A stretch of 19,554 nucleotides of DNA from JANQPA01 sp964628385 (GCA_964628385.1 CAZVOD010000084.1:1-19554), one strand, 5' to 3'; shown: positions 1 to 9,046, counted from the first letter of the stretch. Translations and numbers: made by a program. Notes: generated by a model from the sequence alone, not told the origin.

Positions 1-26
1 GATAATTCTATCGTTTTTCAATTAAC

Positions 27-44
27 CAGCACGCAAGCGTGCTG
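27..44 (-). terminator. Hairpin downstream of the GH13 gene, possible terminator
   Basis: A perfect 8-bp inverted repeat (CAGCACGC / GCGTGCTG, two-base AA centre) lies about 38 nt past the stop codon of the minus-strand GH13 gene. It is GC-rich in an AT-rich setting, as expected of a terminator stem. The tract that follows on the minus strand (GTTAATTG) is only weakly T-rich, so an intrinsic terminator is likely but not clear. It could also serve a gene beyond the left edge. Confidence 0.45.
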
Positions 45-81
45 AATAGTTACCTATCTTTTATAGATGAAGAATAGAAAA

Positions 82-2967
82 CTATTTAATCACAACCTTC
101 CCGATGAAAGCTTTCCGCCGTTCATTAGACAATAACTCTATAACATACAGACCACTTTCCATTTGAGGCAGATCAATTACCAGCCTTGGCAAATCGGCAG
201 TATTTTCAGGAATCGCCTGAGACCAAACCGTTGTCCCTTTGGTATCTGTTATGCGAACCTGGCCATTCTTGAGCTCGATATTCTGCATATCAACAGTAAT
301 AGTGCTACCAGAAGATACTGGATTGGGAAACAGCTTCAAATCCTGAGAAATGGAAAAGTCATTTGTAGAGGTTAATGGGCCACCAGTCAAACTAGGGCGC
401 TCAATGTTTTGATTGATCCACAACTGCCCCTGGCCTGGAGCTAGCGAAACCGTAACTACTTCCCCACTAGTCACCGTTATCTCTTCATCTGAAAAATAAT
501 TGTAATAAGTACCTCCTTCCTGGAAAGTCAAATCCAATGACCTCGTGGTAACACCAAAATTACCCGCAGCATAAAAGTTCAAATCAGAGTGTACTCCCTG
601 GATTTGCTTCTCTTCGGCGGCTACATCAAAAAGCACCGGATCATCTCTGAAAGCCATGGGAAAGGAACGCTTCAAAAAAGCCAAATCACTGATATGGAAA
701 TACAGGTCCAAACGGTCCTGGTTACTTCGGTAATCCCAACGTACAGGCTTACGGCCGGTGCGGCAACTCTGCTGTATAGAACCATCGTTGATACAATAGT
801 TAATACTAAAGTCATACCCCAGTTCTCCAAATTGCCAGATCATTTTCGGCCCCGGAACAGTCCAGAAAAAGGTATGCGCTAACGCTGAACGGTCAAGTGC
901 AGTGCCTAGCTCCCGTACATTATAACCATTGATTTGCCGGCCAAACTCCCGAGCATCATACAGATGACGTTCTTCATCGTGGCTTTCCATGTAGGCAACA
1001 AGATTGGGCTGATTCCAGTTTCTATCCCTCCAGTGGGTGCGGGTGATATTTGATTTATTATTTTCATTAAACCCTAAAACAGCTTCTTTGTATGCCCCAT
1101 GCATATTTCCCCACAATAAAAAACCATAGTCAGATAAAGCAATTTCTTCATCATCGGCAGCAAAGTGCTCCAGTATCAAGATAGCGTCTGGCCTTATTTC
1201 CCAAATCCCATCCGCTAAACGCTCCAGAATATCTACCCTAGACTGGTCATAGCGACGGAAAACTCCATCATCAGAACTCTGCCTTTGCGTAAGTCCCTTG
1301 GATAAGTCAAAGCGGTAACCATCAATTTTATATTCTTCAAACCAATACTGGGTAATAATACGGGCCCAGTCCTGCGTGTTTTCACTTTCGTGGTTGAAGT
1401 CATAGCCCACATTGAACGGATGGCGAGCCACAGGATTTAACCAGGGATTGTCAGGCGTAGGCCTAAATAGGGCATCATCCCAGTACAAACGAGCCAAAGG
1501 AGATTGACTAAAAGCATGGTTCAGGACAATATCAAGGATTACAGCCATACCTCTTTTGTGGGCTTCATCAATGAAGCGTTTAAATGTGATGGGATCGCCG
1601 TAGTATTTATCCAGTGCCATATGATAAGATGGGTTATACCCCCAACTGTCATTGGCTTCAAACTCATTAACTGGCATCAGCTCTATCGCATTAACCCCCA
1701 GGCGCTGAAGATAATCCAGAGTATCGATGAGCATACTGTAAGTGCTCTCATCGGCAAAATCGCGAACCAGCAATTCGTATATGAATAAATCTTCTGTCTC
1801 AGGAACCTGAAAATCTGTTACTTCCCATTCGTAGGGAAATCCTTCGACTCTAAAAGCCGTCAACCTGTCATAGGTCTTATTTTGACGCTGCTCCGGCCTG
1901 GGAAAATAAGTATTGAAGGACTCCGGGATAAAGGGATCCTGTGCAGCATCAACGACTAACTCACTGTACGGATCAGCAATTGCTATTTGATCATCTACCA
2001 GATATTGATAAACATACCACCTTTCTTCTTCCAGCCCCTCCAGGGTTATCCAGAAATAACGGCCATCCGGGGTTCTTTTCATTTGTATATTGTCAGCCAA
2101 AGGCCAATCATCACTGAAAGAACCATCAAACAAAACCAGCTCTTTACCGGGAGCCTCCAGCACAAAAGTAATAGAGCCATCTTCATTTCTATTGATACCC
2201 GGGAGGGCAGCTTCAGGAAGCGCTTCTATCTCCTGCGGTACTTTTACTACGTAGGAAAAGTTATTGGTATCTATGCGCTCTGTTCCGGTATCTTCAGCAA
2301 TAAGCAGGATGTTCTGAGCACCGGCTTCTTGCTCCTGCACAGTATAATCAAATGTAAAATCAAGTACTTTACCTTCTGATTCAAACAAAACCTCACCGAG
2401 TGTGGCATTCTCCAAGCGAATAGTCGCCGAGTCATTTACATAGCCTTCAAAGGTTATCATATCGCCAGGCTCCACAACGCCGAGATTACTGCCAGGACTG
2501 GTAAAGAGACTTACCAACTCACCTTCCTGATATACAGGGACAACAATATCAGAGCCTCCTTCTGCTCTTCCGACCTGAGAACCATCGACGTTTCTGAATA
2601 CAAAAGTCATCGCTTCGATCTGCTCGCCTTGCGGTACGTCATAAAATTCTCTAATGTCATCAATTTGAAAAACAAAAGAATTGGAGCCGGTACGAGTCAT
2701 TTTAAGCTCCGGCATATCTGTTCCCCATACGCCCTGTACGTAGCGCCAATCCATGATGTTGGTTGAGCTTGGCGTCAAAACTCCTGTATGTAGGTATACA
2801 TCACAGCCGCAATTGCGCAGTCCCGCGTTCCCTTGATTGGCATTGAAAGAAATAGACACAGCCGACTCTGAAGTGGGGAACTTCGGGTTGGTCACTACGA
2901 CCTGTCCCAGCCCTTGCAGCTGTATCCCAATAGCTAAAAGCAAAATTAATGTGAAGTTTTTAATCAT
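82..2967 (-). CDS. Secreted GH13 alpha-amylase-family glycoside hydrolase with T9SS sorting domain
   Basis: This 961-aa exported enzyme probably hydrolyses alpha-1,4-glucans. Residues 1-22 are a signal peptide (hydrophobic core LILLLAIGIQL, cleavage near GLGQ). Residues about 23-250 are beta-rich modules, including a Cys-Gly-Cys segment (C53, C55). Residues about 255-370 resemble the N-terminal module preceding GH13 barrels. The GH13 barrel covers roughly 390-770 and shows all four conserved regions: DIVLNH (479-484), GYRFDLSKG (550-558, nucleophile D554), ILEH (598-601, acid/base E600) and ESHDEER (661-667, D664). C725 and C735 could form a disulfide. The last ~85 residues (LFPNPV at 879-884, then a beta-rich tail ending GKVVIK) match the T9SS type A sorting domain, which implies outer-membrane translocation and surface anchoring or release. 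It is divergent from the GH20 gene. The exact polymer (starch, glycogen or pullulan) cannot be read from the sequence. Confidence 0.93.
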   Translation of the reverse strand: MIKNFTLILLLAIGIQLQGLGQVVVTNPKFPTSESAVSISFNANQGNAGLRNCGCDVYLHTGVLTPSSTNIMDWRYVQGVWGTDMPELKMTRTGSNSFVFQIDDIREFYDVPQGEQIEAMTFVFRNVDGSQVGRAEGGSDIVVPVYQEGELVSLFTSPGSNLGVVEPGDMITFEGYVNDSATIRLENATLGEVLFESEGKVLDFTFDYTVQEQEAGAQNILLIAEDTGTERIDTNNFSYVVKVPQEIEALPEAALPGINRNEDGSITFVLEAPGKELVLFDGSFSDDWPLADNIQMKRTPDGRYFWITLEGLEEERWYVYQYLVDDQIAIADPYSELVVDAAQDPFIPESFNTYFPRPEQRQNKTYDRLTAFRVEGFPYEWEVTDFQVPETEDLFIYELLVRDFADESTYSMLIDTLDYLQRLGVNAIELMPVNEFEANDSWGYNPSYHMALDKYYGDPITFKRFIDEAHKRGMAVILDIVLNHAFSQSPLARLYWDDALFRPTPDNPWLNPVARHPFNVGYDFNHESENTQDWARIITQYWFEEYKIDGYRFDLSKGLTQRQSSDDGVFRRYDQSRVDILERLADGIWEIRPDAILILEHFAADDEEIALSDYGFLLWGNMHGAYKEAVLGFNENNKSNITRTHWRDRNWNQPNLVAYMESHDEERHLYDAREFGRQINGYNVRELGTALDRSALAHTFFWTVPGPKMIWQFGELGYDFSINYCINDGSIQQSCRTGRKPVRWDYRSNQDRLDLYFHISDLAFLKRSFPMAFRDDPVLFDVAAEEKQIQGVHSDLNFYAAGNFGVTTRSLDLTFQEGGTYYNYFSDEEITVTSGEVVTVSLAPGQGQLWINQNIERPSLTGGPLTSTNDFSISQDLKLFPNPVSSGSTITVDMQNIELKNGQVRITDTKGTTVWSQAIPENTADLPRLVIDLPQMESGLYVIELLSNERRKAFIGKVVIK

Positions 2968-3308
2968 TACATTACTAATTTTGGTTAAAAATCTTTTAAA
3001 ATACTTGCCTGAAAGGTATACAAACCGAGCAAAATCAGTTCCTTTTACCTACCGTTCTACCCTCAACAAACAAGGCTGTTGGTTTTATTGACAGATGGAT
3101 ACTAGAAAAATACAATGAGCTACATCCACTTGTTTCTTCTATCTATGTCTGTACTAAAATTAGCAAGCTATCCATTGATAATTATATTGATCACCATTTT
3201 TTTTCCAATTTAATCGTTTAATATACCCTTACAATTGCATTTATCGGGTATCCAGCTATCGGTAACGTTGAGCAAGTTTTTTATTTTTAAAAAAAAATAA
3301 TCTTTACC
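2968..3308. other. 341-bp divergent intergenic region between the GH13 and GH20 genes
   Basis: This AT-rich interval separates two divergent start codons, so it should hold both promoters. I found no perfect TAnnTTTG element with a correctly spaced -33 TTG on either strand. The nearest candidates are TACCTTTC on the minus strand (3011-3018) and TAATCTTT just before the GH20 start (3298-3305), both imperfect. ATTGAT occurs twice in 3170-3200. No convincing coding sequence, operator or structured RNA was seen. Confidence 0.6.
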
Positions 3309-5594
3309 ATGAAATACCTTGATTTGTTTGTCCTTTTGCTTTTGCTAGGTTTAGCACCAGGCTGTAATAAAGAGGCCAACTCAGAAGATGATCAAAAATT
3401 CAATATTATTCCTAGACCCAGCGTAGTATTACCGGAACCAGGAAGCTTCAGCGTTCTTGCCAATGAAGATATCAGTATAGACAGTGAAGGTCCTGCACTT
3501 TTGGCTAATAGCAAAACATATTTAAAAAATTGGTTAGAGAAAAATAAAAATTTCAACCTTAAAGCAACCTCAGCTATCAAGCGAATCCGTTACCAACAAA
3601 AACAAGGATTATCCCCGGAAGCTTACGAGCTGTACATTGCACCAAATAGGATTACAATCTCTGCCTCCAGGGAGGCGGGTTTCTTTTATGGTACCATTTC
3701 ATTGATTCAGTTACTGGCTCAGGAGGCGCCTTTTGAAATACCTCTAGGGCTTATAAAAGATGAGCCAGCGTTTGCCTATCGCGGAATGCATTTAGACGTA
3801 GCCAGGCACTTTTTTCCTGTGGATTTTATCAAAAAATATATTGATCTATTGGCATTGTACAAATTCAATCGCTTCCATTGGCATCTGACGGAAGATCAGG
3901 GGTGGCGTATTGAGATCAAGCAATACCCCAGGCTACAAGAAATTGCCGCTTATCGTAAGGAGACCCTGGTAGGACACTACAGCGATCAGCCTCATCAATT
4001 TGATGAGCAGCGATACGGTGGCTTTTATACTCAGAAAGAGATCAGGGAAGTGGTAAAATATGCGGAAGAGCGCTGCATAACAATCATTCCTGAAATAGAA
4101 ATGCCGGGACACAGTCGGGCTGCTCTGGCTGCCTACCCTGAATTAGCCTGCACTGATGGGCCTTTCGAAGTAGCTACCAAATGGGGCGTTTTTGAAGAAG
4201 TATATTGCCCCCGGGAAGAAACTTTTACTTTTCTGGAAAATGTTTTGTTGGAAGTCATGGCTTTATTTCCCAGTGAATATATCCACATCGGAGGGGACGA
4301 ATGCCCCAAGATAGCATGGAAGAATAGCCGCTTTTGCCAGGAGCTGATGAAAGAAAAGGGCTTGAAAAACGAGGATGAATTACAAAGTTATTTTGTGGGC
4401 CGGATAGAAAAGTTTCTCAATCAAAATGGCCGTCAGATTATTGGTTGGGACGAGATTCTGGAGGGTGGCCTTGCTCCGAATGCCTCGGTGATGTCATGGC
4501 GTGGCGAGCGCGGTGGCATTGAAGCTACCAAAGCTGGTCATCAAGTTGTTATGACTCCTACTTCTCATTGTTATTTTGACTATTATCAGTCGGATCATCC
4601 CGACGAGCCACTGGCTATTGGGGGTTATCTACCACTGGAAAAGGTATACCATTATCATCCGGTACCAGAAGAATTGAATGAAGAAGAGGCCAGATATATA
4701 CTGGGAGCTCAGGCCAACCTGTGGACGGAGTACATTACTACGCCTGCAAAGGCCGAATACATGGCCTTTCCCAGGGCAATAGCATTGAGTGAAGTAGTAT
4801 GGAGTGGAAAAGAAAATAAAAACTTCGAGGATTTTATCAATCGCTTAATAACTCATTTACCTTGGCTGGAGTCCATGGGCGTTAATGTTGCAAATCGCCT
4901 TTATGATGTGACGGCTAAAACCCAGAAGGATAGCCTGCAGGGCCTGGTCCTAGAACTGTCTAACCTCGCTAATAGTGGAACCATTAGGTATGCTGTGAAT
5001 GAGGCGCCCAATCAAAATAGTTCGATTTACACCGCTCCTATTCCCGTCACTCAATCGGGTATCTATCAGGTGCAGTGCTTCTTGAATGATCAGGCTATTG
5101 GCCATGCCAGCCGTATACAATTTGATCTGCACAAAGCCTGTACAGCTGCTATTCAACTGGAAAACCCTCCCAGCCCTACCTACAGCGCTGGTGGCCCAAC
5201 AGCTCTAATCAATGGTGTAATGGGAGCCACCAATAAATACGGTGACAAAGAATGGCTCGGCTTTTCAGGTGATGACTGTGTCGCCAACATTGACCTGGGT
5301 AATGCTCAATTCATCAATCAGGTAAAGCTTCGGTTGTACAATAGTAAGAGCCAGTGGATTTATCCGCCAAAGCATATTAAGATCAGCACGGCCGAGTCTG
5401 TCGGGCAATGGAGTTCGATAATTGAAAAAAGAATTGTAGATTCATCCGATAAATTAATTGGTTGCACAATTCCAGTGAACCAAAAAGCCAGATATTTAAA
5501 AATTGAAATTGAAAATTTTGGGATAATACCGCAGGGGCAACAGGGTGCGGGTAATGGCGCCTGGCTTTTTGTGGATGAAATCGTAATAAATTAG
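3309..5594 (+). CDS. GH20 beta-N-acetylhexosaminidase, lipoprotein
   Basis: This 761-aa enzyme removes terminal GlcNAc or GalNAc from chito-oligosaccharides or glycans. The N-terminus is a lipoprotein signal with lipobox LAPGC (C19), so it is likely anchored in a membrane. Residues about 30-150 form the GH20b-like domain. The catalytic barrel spans about 155-500. It contains GMHLDVARHFF (159-169), FHWHLTEDQGWR (189-200), PEIEMPGH (261-268), the catalytic pair in HIGGDE (D330-E331, substrate-assisted mechanism), MSWRG (395-399) and LWTEY (471-475). Residues about 615-761 look like an F5/8 type C or CBM32-like carbohydrate-binding module, inferred from a beta-rich pattern with NGVMG and WLGFSGDD. 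A symporter gene follows 49 nt downstream, suggesting co-transcription for hydrolysis and uptake. The start was chosen because it gives the lipoprotein signal. Confidence 0.94.
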   Translation: MKYLDLFVLLLLLGLAPGCNKEANSEDDQKFNIIPRPSVVLPEPGSFSVLANEDISIDSEGPALLANSKTYLKNWLEKNKNFNLKATSAIKRIRYQQKQGLSPEAYELYIAPNRITISASREAGFFYGTISLIQLLAQEAPFEIPLGLIKDEPAFAYRGMHLDVARHFFPVDFIKKYIDLLALYKFNRFHWHLTEDQGWRIEIKQYPRLQEIAAYRKETLVGHYSDQPHQFDEQRYGGFYTQKEIREVVKYAEERCITIIPEIEMPGHSRAALAAYPELACTDGPFEVATKWGVFEEVYCPREETFTFLENVLLEVMALFPSEYIHIGGDECPKIAWKNSRFCQELMKEKGLKNEDELQSYFVGRIEKFLNQNGRQIIGWDEILEGGLAPNASVMSWRGERGGIEATKAGHQVVMTPTSHCYFDYYQSDHPDEPLAIGGYLPLEKVYHYHPVPEELNEEEARYILGAQANLWTEYITTPAKAEYMAFPRAIALSEVVWSGKENKNFEDFINRLITHLPWLESMGVNVANRLYDVTAKTQKDSLQGLVLELSNLANSGTIRYAVNEAPNQNSSIYTAPIPVTQSGIYQVQCFLNDQAIGHASRIQFDLHKACTAAIQLENPPSPTYSAGGPTALINGVMGATNKYGDKEWLGFSGDDCVANIDLGNAQFINQVKLRLYNSKSQWIYPPKHIKISTAESVGQWSSIIEKRIVDSSDKLIGCTIPVNQKARYLKIEIENFGIIPQGQQGAGNGAWLFVDEIVIN

Positions 5595-5643
5595 AAAAAA
5601 GACAACTACCTGAAAATGTCTTTCTACCATAATCCAACACAGC

Positions 5644-7407
5644 ATGACACTAACAACTCTTGACTGGAGTATCATCATTGGCTTTTTATTGACATCTCTG
5701 ATTATAGGACTGTGGGTGAGCAAACAATCCGGAAAAGGAAGTGCAGAATTTTTCTTATCGGGTCGAAATATGCCCTGGTGGCTCCTGGGTGTCTCTATGG
5801 TGGCTACTACCTTTTCTGCTGATACGCCCAATTTAGTGACAGATATTGTACGCAAAAATGGTGTGAGCGGCAATTGGGTATGGTGGGCTTTCTTACTCAC
5901 TGGTATGCTTACGGTATTTGTTTATGCTAAGCTTTGGAGAAGATCAGGTATTTTGACGGATCTGGAATTTTATGAGTTGCGATACAGTGGTAAAGCTGCA
6001 GGGTTTTTGAGGGGATTTCGGGCAGTATATCTTGGATTATTCTTCAATGTAATAATCATGGCTACCGTCAACCTGGCCGCTATAAAGATAGGAAGTGTTA
6101 TGCTTGGACTAGAAAAATGGGAAACGGTATTATATGCTTCCATTATCACAGTGGTTTACACTTCCCTCGGAGGCTTAAGGGGAGTTATCCTTACTGATTT
6201 TCTGCAATTTGGCCTAGCTATGGTAGGCGTAATCTGGGCAGCGACAGTAGTAGTCAATTTACCCGAAGTAGGTGGATTGAGCAACTTACTAGCTCACGAG
6301 GCCGTATCTGGTAAGCTCAATATTATTCCTGACTTTTCCGATTCCAAACAATTGATACCCTTATTTATTATTCCACTGGCTGTACAGTGGTGGAGTGTAT
6401 GGTATCCCGGTGCAGAACCCGGCGGGGGCGGATACGTGGCACAGCGTATGTTATCTTCCAAAAATGAAGGCCACGCCGTTGGTGCGACCCTGTTTTTCAA
6501 CGTGGCTCATTATGCTTTGCGCCCCTGGCCATGGATTTTGATCGCTTTAGCATCTTTAATTGTTTTTCCTGATAATGAGTCCCTGCAGGCTGCTTTTCCA
6601 AATGTGGAAGCTAGCATTATCGGTGATGACCTAGCTTTTCCGGCTATGCTCACCTTCCTGCCCGTTGGGCTTTTAGGGTTGGTAGTTGCTTCACTGGTTG
6701 CCGCATTTATGTCAACGATTTCTACCCACCTGAATTGGGGGGCCTCCTATCTGGTTAATGATTTTTATAGAAGATTTTTCAAACCCAATGCTTCTGAACG
6801 AGAGCTGGTTAACGTCGGTAGGCTTTCTACTGTTTTATTGATGATCTTGGCGGCTATGGTTTCTCTATTGCTTTCAGAAGCACTCCAGGCTTTTAATATT
6901 CTATTACAAATTGGTGCAGGTACAGGATTATTGTTTATTTTAAGGTGGTTTTGGTGGAGAATAAATGCTTATTCAGAGATAGCGGCAATGGCCATTTCGT
7001 TTTTGGTAGCTATCGTCCTTGAATTGCCTGGTTATGATAATTGGGATGCTTATGAAAAACTCCTATTGGGTGTCTCTGTTACTACTGCTGGTTGGGTGAC
7101 CGTTACTTTTTTAACCACTCCCACGCGCATGCCCAAGCTCATTTCTTTTGTCCAATTAATCCGTCCTCACGGAATGGGCTGGCAACCCGTGTACGAACAA
7201 ATGACAGCAGAAGAACGCTTGTCCTCAAAATCTGGCACCAGCCTTGGTGTAGAGGTGGCTTGTATGTTTATTGGTTGTTTTACGGTGTATGGATTGTTAT
7301 TTGCAACCGGATTTTGGTTGTATGGCAATTTACTTGCCGGAGTAATAGCGAGTGTCGTAGCTATTCTGGGCGCTGTATCATTAAGATTACTATGGAAGAA
7401 AATCTGA
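5644..7407 (+). CDS. Sodium:solute symporter (SSS/SLC5 family)
   Basis: This 587-aa inner-membrane transporter has about 13-14 hydrophobic helices. The family couples Na+ entry to uptake of sugars, amino acids or other small solutes. Helix 1 starts at about residue 8. FFLSGRNMPWW (36-46) and VATTFSADTP (53-62) match the helix 1-2 region of the family. GGLRGVILTDFLQFG (176-190) is the conserved helix 5-6 signature. MSTISTHLNWGASYLVNDFY (356-375) matches the helix 8 Na2-site region, where adjacent Ser/Thr residues bind sodium. Because it follows the GH20 gene by 49 nt, an N-acetylhexosamine or related sugar is the best guess for its substrate, but this is inferred from context only. The C-terminus ends in a basic LLWKKI and overlaps a small ORF. 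Confidence 0.9.
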   Translation: MTLTTLDWSIIIGFLLTSLIIGLWVSKQSGKGSAEFFLSGRNMPWWLLGVSMVATTFSADTPNLVTDIVRKNGVSGNWVWWAFLLTGMLTVFVYAKLWRRSGILTDLEFYELRYSGKAAGFLRGFRAVYLGLFFNVIIMATVNLAAIKIGSVMLGLEKWETVLYASIITVVYTSLGGLRGVILTDFLQFGLAMVGVIWAATVVVNLPEVGGLSNLLAHEAVSGKLNIIPDFSDSKQLIPLFIIPLAVQWWSVWYPGAEPGGGGYVAQRMLSSKNEGHAVGATLFFNVAHYALRPWPWILIALASLIVFPDNESLQAAFPNVEASIIGDDLAFPAMLTFLPVGLLGLVVASLVAAFMSTISTHLNWGASYLVNDFYRRFFKPNASERELVNVGRLSTVLLMILAAMVSLLLSEALQAFNILLQIGAGTGLLFILRWFWWRINAYSEIAAMAISFLVAIVLELPGYDNWDAYEKLLLGVSVTTAGWVTVTFLTTPTRMPKLISFVQLIRPHGMGWQPVYEQMTAEERLSSKSGTSLGVEVACMFIGCFTVYGLLFATGFWLYGNLLAGVIASVVAILGAVSLRLLWKKI

Positions 7408-7514
7408 CATACTTTTTGGCCGAAGTAGAGCATGCTTACCCTTTTAGCAAATCACCACAGTGTATTGATGACGGGGTATGCACGCTCTATTCTAAGCCTA
7501 CTCCGGCCGCTTAA
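7392..7514 (+). CDS. Possible 40-aa small ORF overlapping the symporter end
   Basis: An ATG at 7392 lies inside the last codons of the symporter gene, in another frame. It opens a 40-codon ORF beginning MEENLTYFLAEVEHAY and ending TPAA, with two Cys residues (CIDDGVC). Overlapping start and stop regions would allow translational coupling. Against this, nearly the whole ORF lies within a long imperfect hairpin (7418-7508), and its stop overlaps the end of the convergent gene. I do not recognise the peptide. It may be a chance ORF through a terminator-like structure. Confidence 0.22.
   Translation: MEENLTYFLAEVEHAYPFSKSPQCIDDGVCTLYSKPTPAA
7418..7508. terminator. 91-nt two-tier hairpin between convergent genes, probable bidirectional terminator
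   Basis: Two nested inverted repeats fill the gap between the convergent symporter and GNAT-nitrilase genes. The outer arms GGCCGAAGTAG (7418-7428) and CTACTCCGGCC (7498-7508) pair at 10 of 11 positions. The inner arms 7427-7441 and 7474-7488 pair at 13 of 15. A 9-nt asymmetric stretch (7489-7497) separates the tiers and a ~32-nt loop caps the inner one. A T5 run precedes the left arm, which on the minus strand gives A's rather than U's. The position suits a bidirectional terminator. A small inverted-repeat insertion is the alternative. Confidence 0.5.
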
Positions 7515-9046
7515 TTTTTCTTTAATGTATACAAATCTTTCCTTCTATCTTTAAGATTCTTGACGCTACCATAGGTGTGTAGTTCTTTTAGCATGTCGAG
7601 GTCAACATCGGCAATCAGTGTCATCTCTGTATTTGGAGTTGCCTCTGTTTTGATACCATTAGTGGGAAACTGGAAATCGGATGGGGTAAATACCGCCGCC
7701 TGCGCGTAGTTGATATCCATGTTATTAACTCTGGGCAGGTTCCCTACACATCCGGCGATAGCCACGTAGCATTCGTTCTCTATAGCCCGGGCCTGGGCAC
7801 AGGTTCTCACGCGGATATAACCATTTTGAGTATCAGTTTGGAAAGGAACGAAAAGAATTTGCAGGCCCTGATCAGCCAGTAATCGAGGCAACTCAGGGAA
7901 TTCCACGTCATAACAAATCAGAACCCCTATTTTTCCACAATCCGTATCGAATACCTGGATTTTATTTCCACCTACCATCCCCCAGGCATTGCGCTCCGAG
8001 GGTGTGATGTGAATTTTTTCGTACTGCTCCATGGAGCCGTCGCGTTTACAGAGAAAACCCGAATTGTATAATTTCCCATTATCACTCAAAGTAGGCATAC
8101 TACCAGTAATGATGTTAACATTGTAAGAAACGGCATATTCCATGAATCGCTCCTTCAGCGGCTCTGTATAAGTAGCTAGCTTTCGAATAGCTTCCGGTTC
8201 AGGTAAATCATTAAACTTAGAAATGAGTGGCGCATTGAAGAACTCCGGGAAGAGCACAAAGTCAGAGCGATAATCACTCACGGTATCGATAAAGAATTCC
8301 GCCTGATCACAAAAGGCTTCAAAGTTGGTAAAATGACGCATCTGCCACTGTACAAGCCCCAGCCGGATCACTTGCTTGGGCGCATTGAGCAAATGATCTT
8401 CTCCGTGATAATAAATATTGGCCCACTCCAGTAAGGTAGCATATTCCATAGACTCTGTGTCGCCGGGCAGGTATTCTTTTAGCACTCTTTTGACCTGAAA
8501 ATCATTAGACATCTGAAAGGTCAATGTAGGATCAAAAATCTCTCTCATCTTAACCTTATTGATGTATTGCCGTGGCGTCAGCTCATCAGCGTATTCTTTA
8601 TATCTTGGGATTCGCCCACCGGCAATGATAGACTTAAGATTCAGGTTTTCACAAAGCTCTTTCCTGGCATCATAAAGTCTTCTTCCGAGGCGTAAACCTC
8701 TGTATTCCGGGTGGACAAATATTTCTATTCCATACAATACATCTCCTTTATCTGTATGAGTTTTGAAGGTATAATCAGCGGTGATTTGCCGGTAGGTATG
8801 ATTATCTCCGTACTTTTTATAATCTACAATAATGGAAAGTGCACAACCGGCGACCTTACCATCTACCAAAACACAGAGCTGGCCTTCGGGAAATATATCC
8901 AGAAGCTTTCTGATGGACTTTTCTCTCCAGTACATTCCTCCAATACCAGAATACGCTTCAATCATAGCTTCCTTCAACCCTAGATAATCTTCAAATTGTA
9001 AATTACGCAACTCTATTGTTGCGGTACTCTCTTGATGCATTTCCAT
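7511..9046 (-). CDS. GNAT acetyltransferase-nitrilase (carbon-nitrogen hydrolase) fusion protein
   Basis: This 511-aa protein has two catalytic domains. Residues about 10-180 are GNAT-like: YGIEIFVHPEYRGLRLGRRL (105-124) matches the acetyl-CoA-binding motif A. Residues about 225-490 form a nitrilase-superfamily domain with the full Glu-Lys-Cys triad: E268 in LFPEFF, K344 in YEKIHITPSE and C378 in GVLICYD. The nitrilase superfamily hydrolyses amides or nitriles, and the GNAT domain should acetylate an amine. The joint substrate is unknown. GNAT-nitrilase fusions are a recognised architecture in databases but lack an assigned pathway as far as I know. The gene lies 26 nt downstream of the helical-repeat gene, probably in one transcript. 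M1 (9046) and M3 (9040) are both possible starts. Confidence 0.92.
   Translation of the reverse strand: MEMHQESTATIELRNLQFEDYLGLKEAMIEAYSGIGGMYWREKSIRKLLDIFPEGQLCVLVDGKVAGCALSIIVDYKKYGDNHTYRQITADYTFKTHTDKGDVLYGIEIFVHPEYRGLRLGRRLYDARKELCENLNLKSIIAGGRIPRYKEYADELTPRQYINKVKMREIFDPTLTFQMSNDFQVKRVLKEYLPGDTESMEYATLLEWANIYYHGEDHLLNAPKQVIRLGLVQWQMRHFTNFEAFCDQAEFFIDTVSDYRSDFVLFPEFFNAPLISKFNDLPEPEAIRKLATYTEPLKERFMEYAVSYNVNIITGSMPTLSDNGKLYNSGFLCKRDGSMEQYEKIHITPSERNAWGMVGGNKIQVFDTDCGKIGVLICYDVEFPELPRLLADQGLQILFVPFQTDTQNGYIRVRTCAQARAIENECYVAIAGCVGNLPRVNNMDINYAQAAVFTPSDFQFPTNGIKTEATPNTEMTLIADVDLDMLKELHTYGSVKNLKDRRKDLYTLKKN

Noticed and set aside
1987..2379. 130-codon plus-strand ORF opposite the GH13 gene
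   Set aside because: It is an antisense shadow of a well-supported gene with no recognisable domain. The same applies to other antisense ORFs over leuC, leuB, DUF6607 and the PepSY gene.
3256..3272. GGTAACGTTGAG as a LacI-type operator before the GH20 gene
   Set aside because: Only the 6-bp AACGTT core is symmetric, the flanks do not pair, and no regulator gene is nearby.
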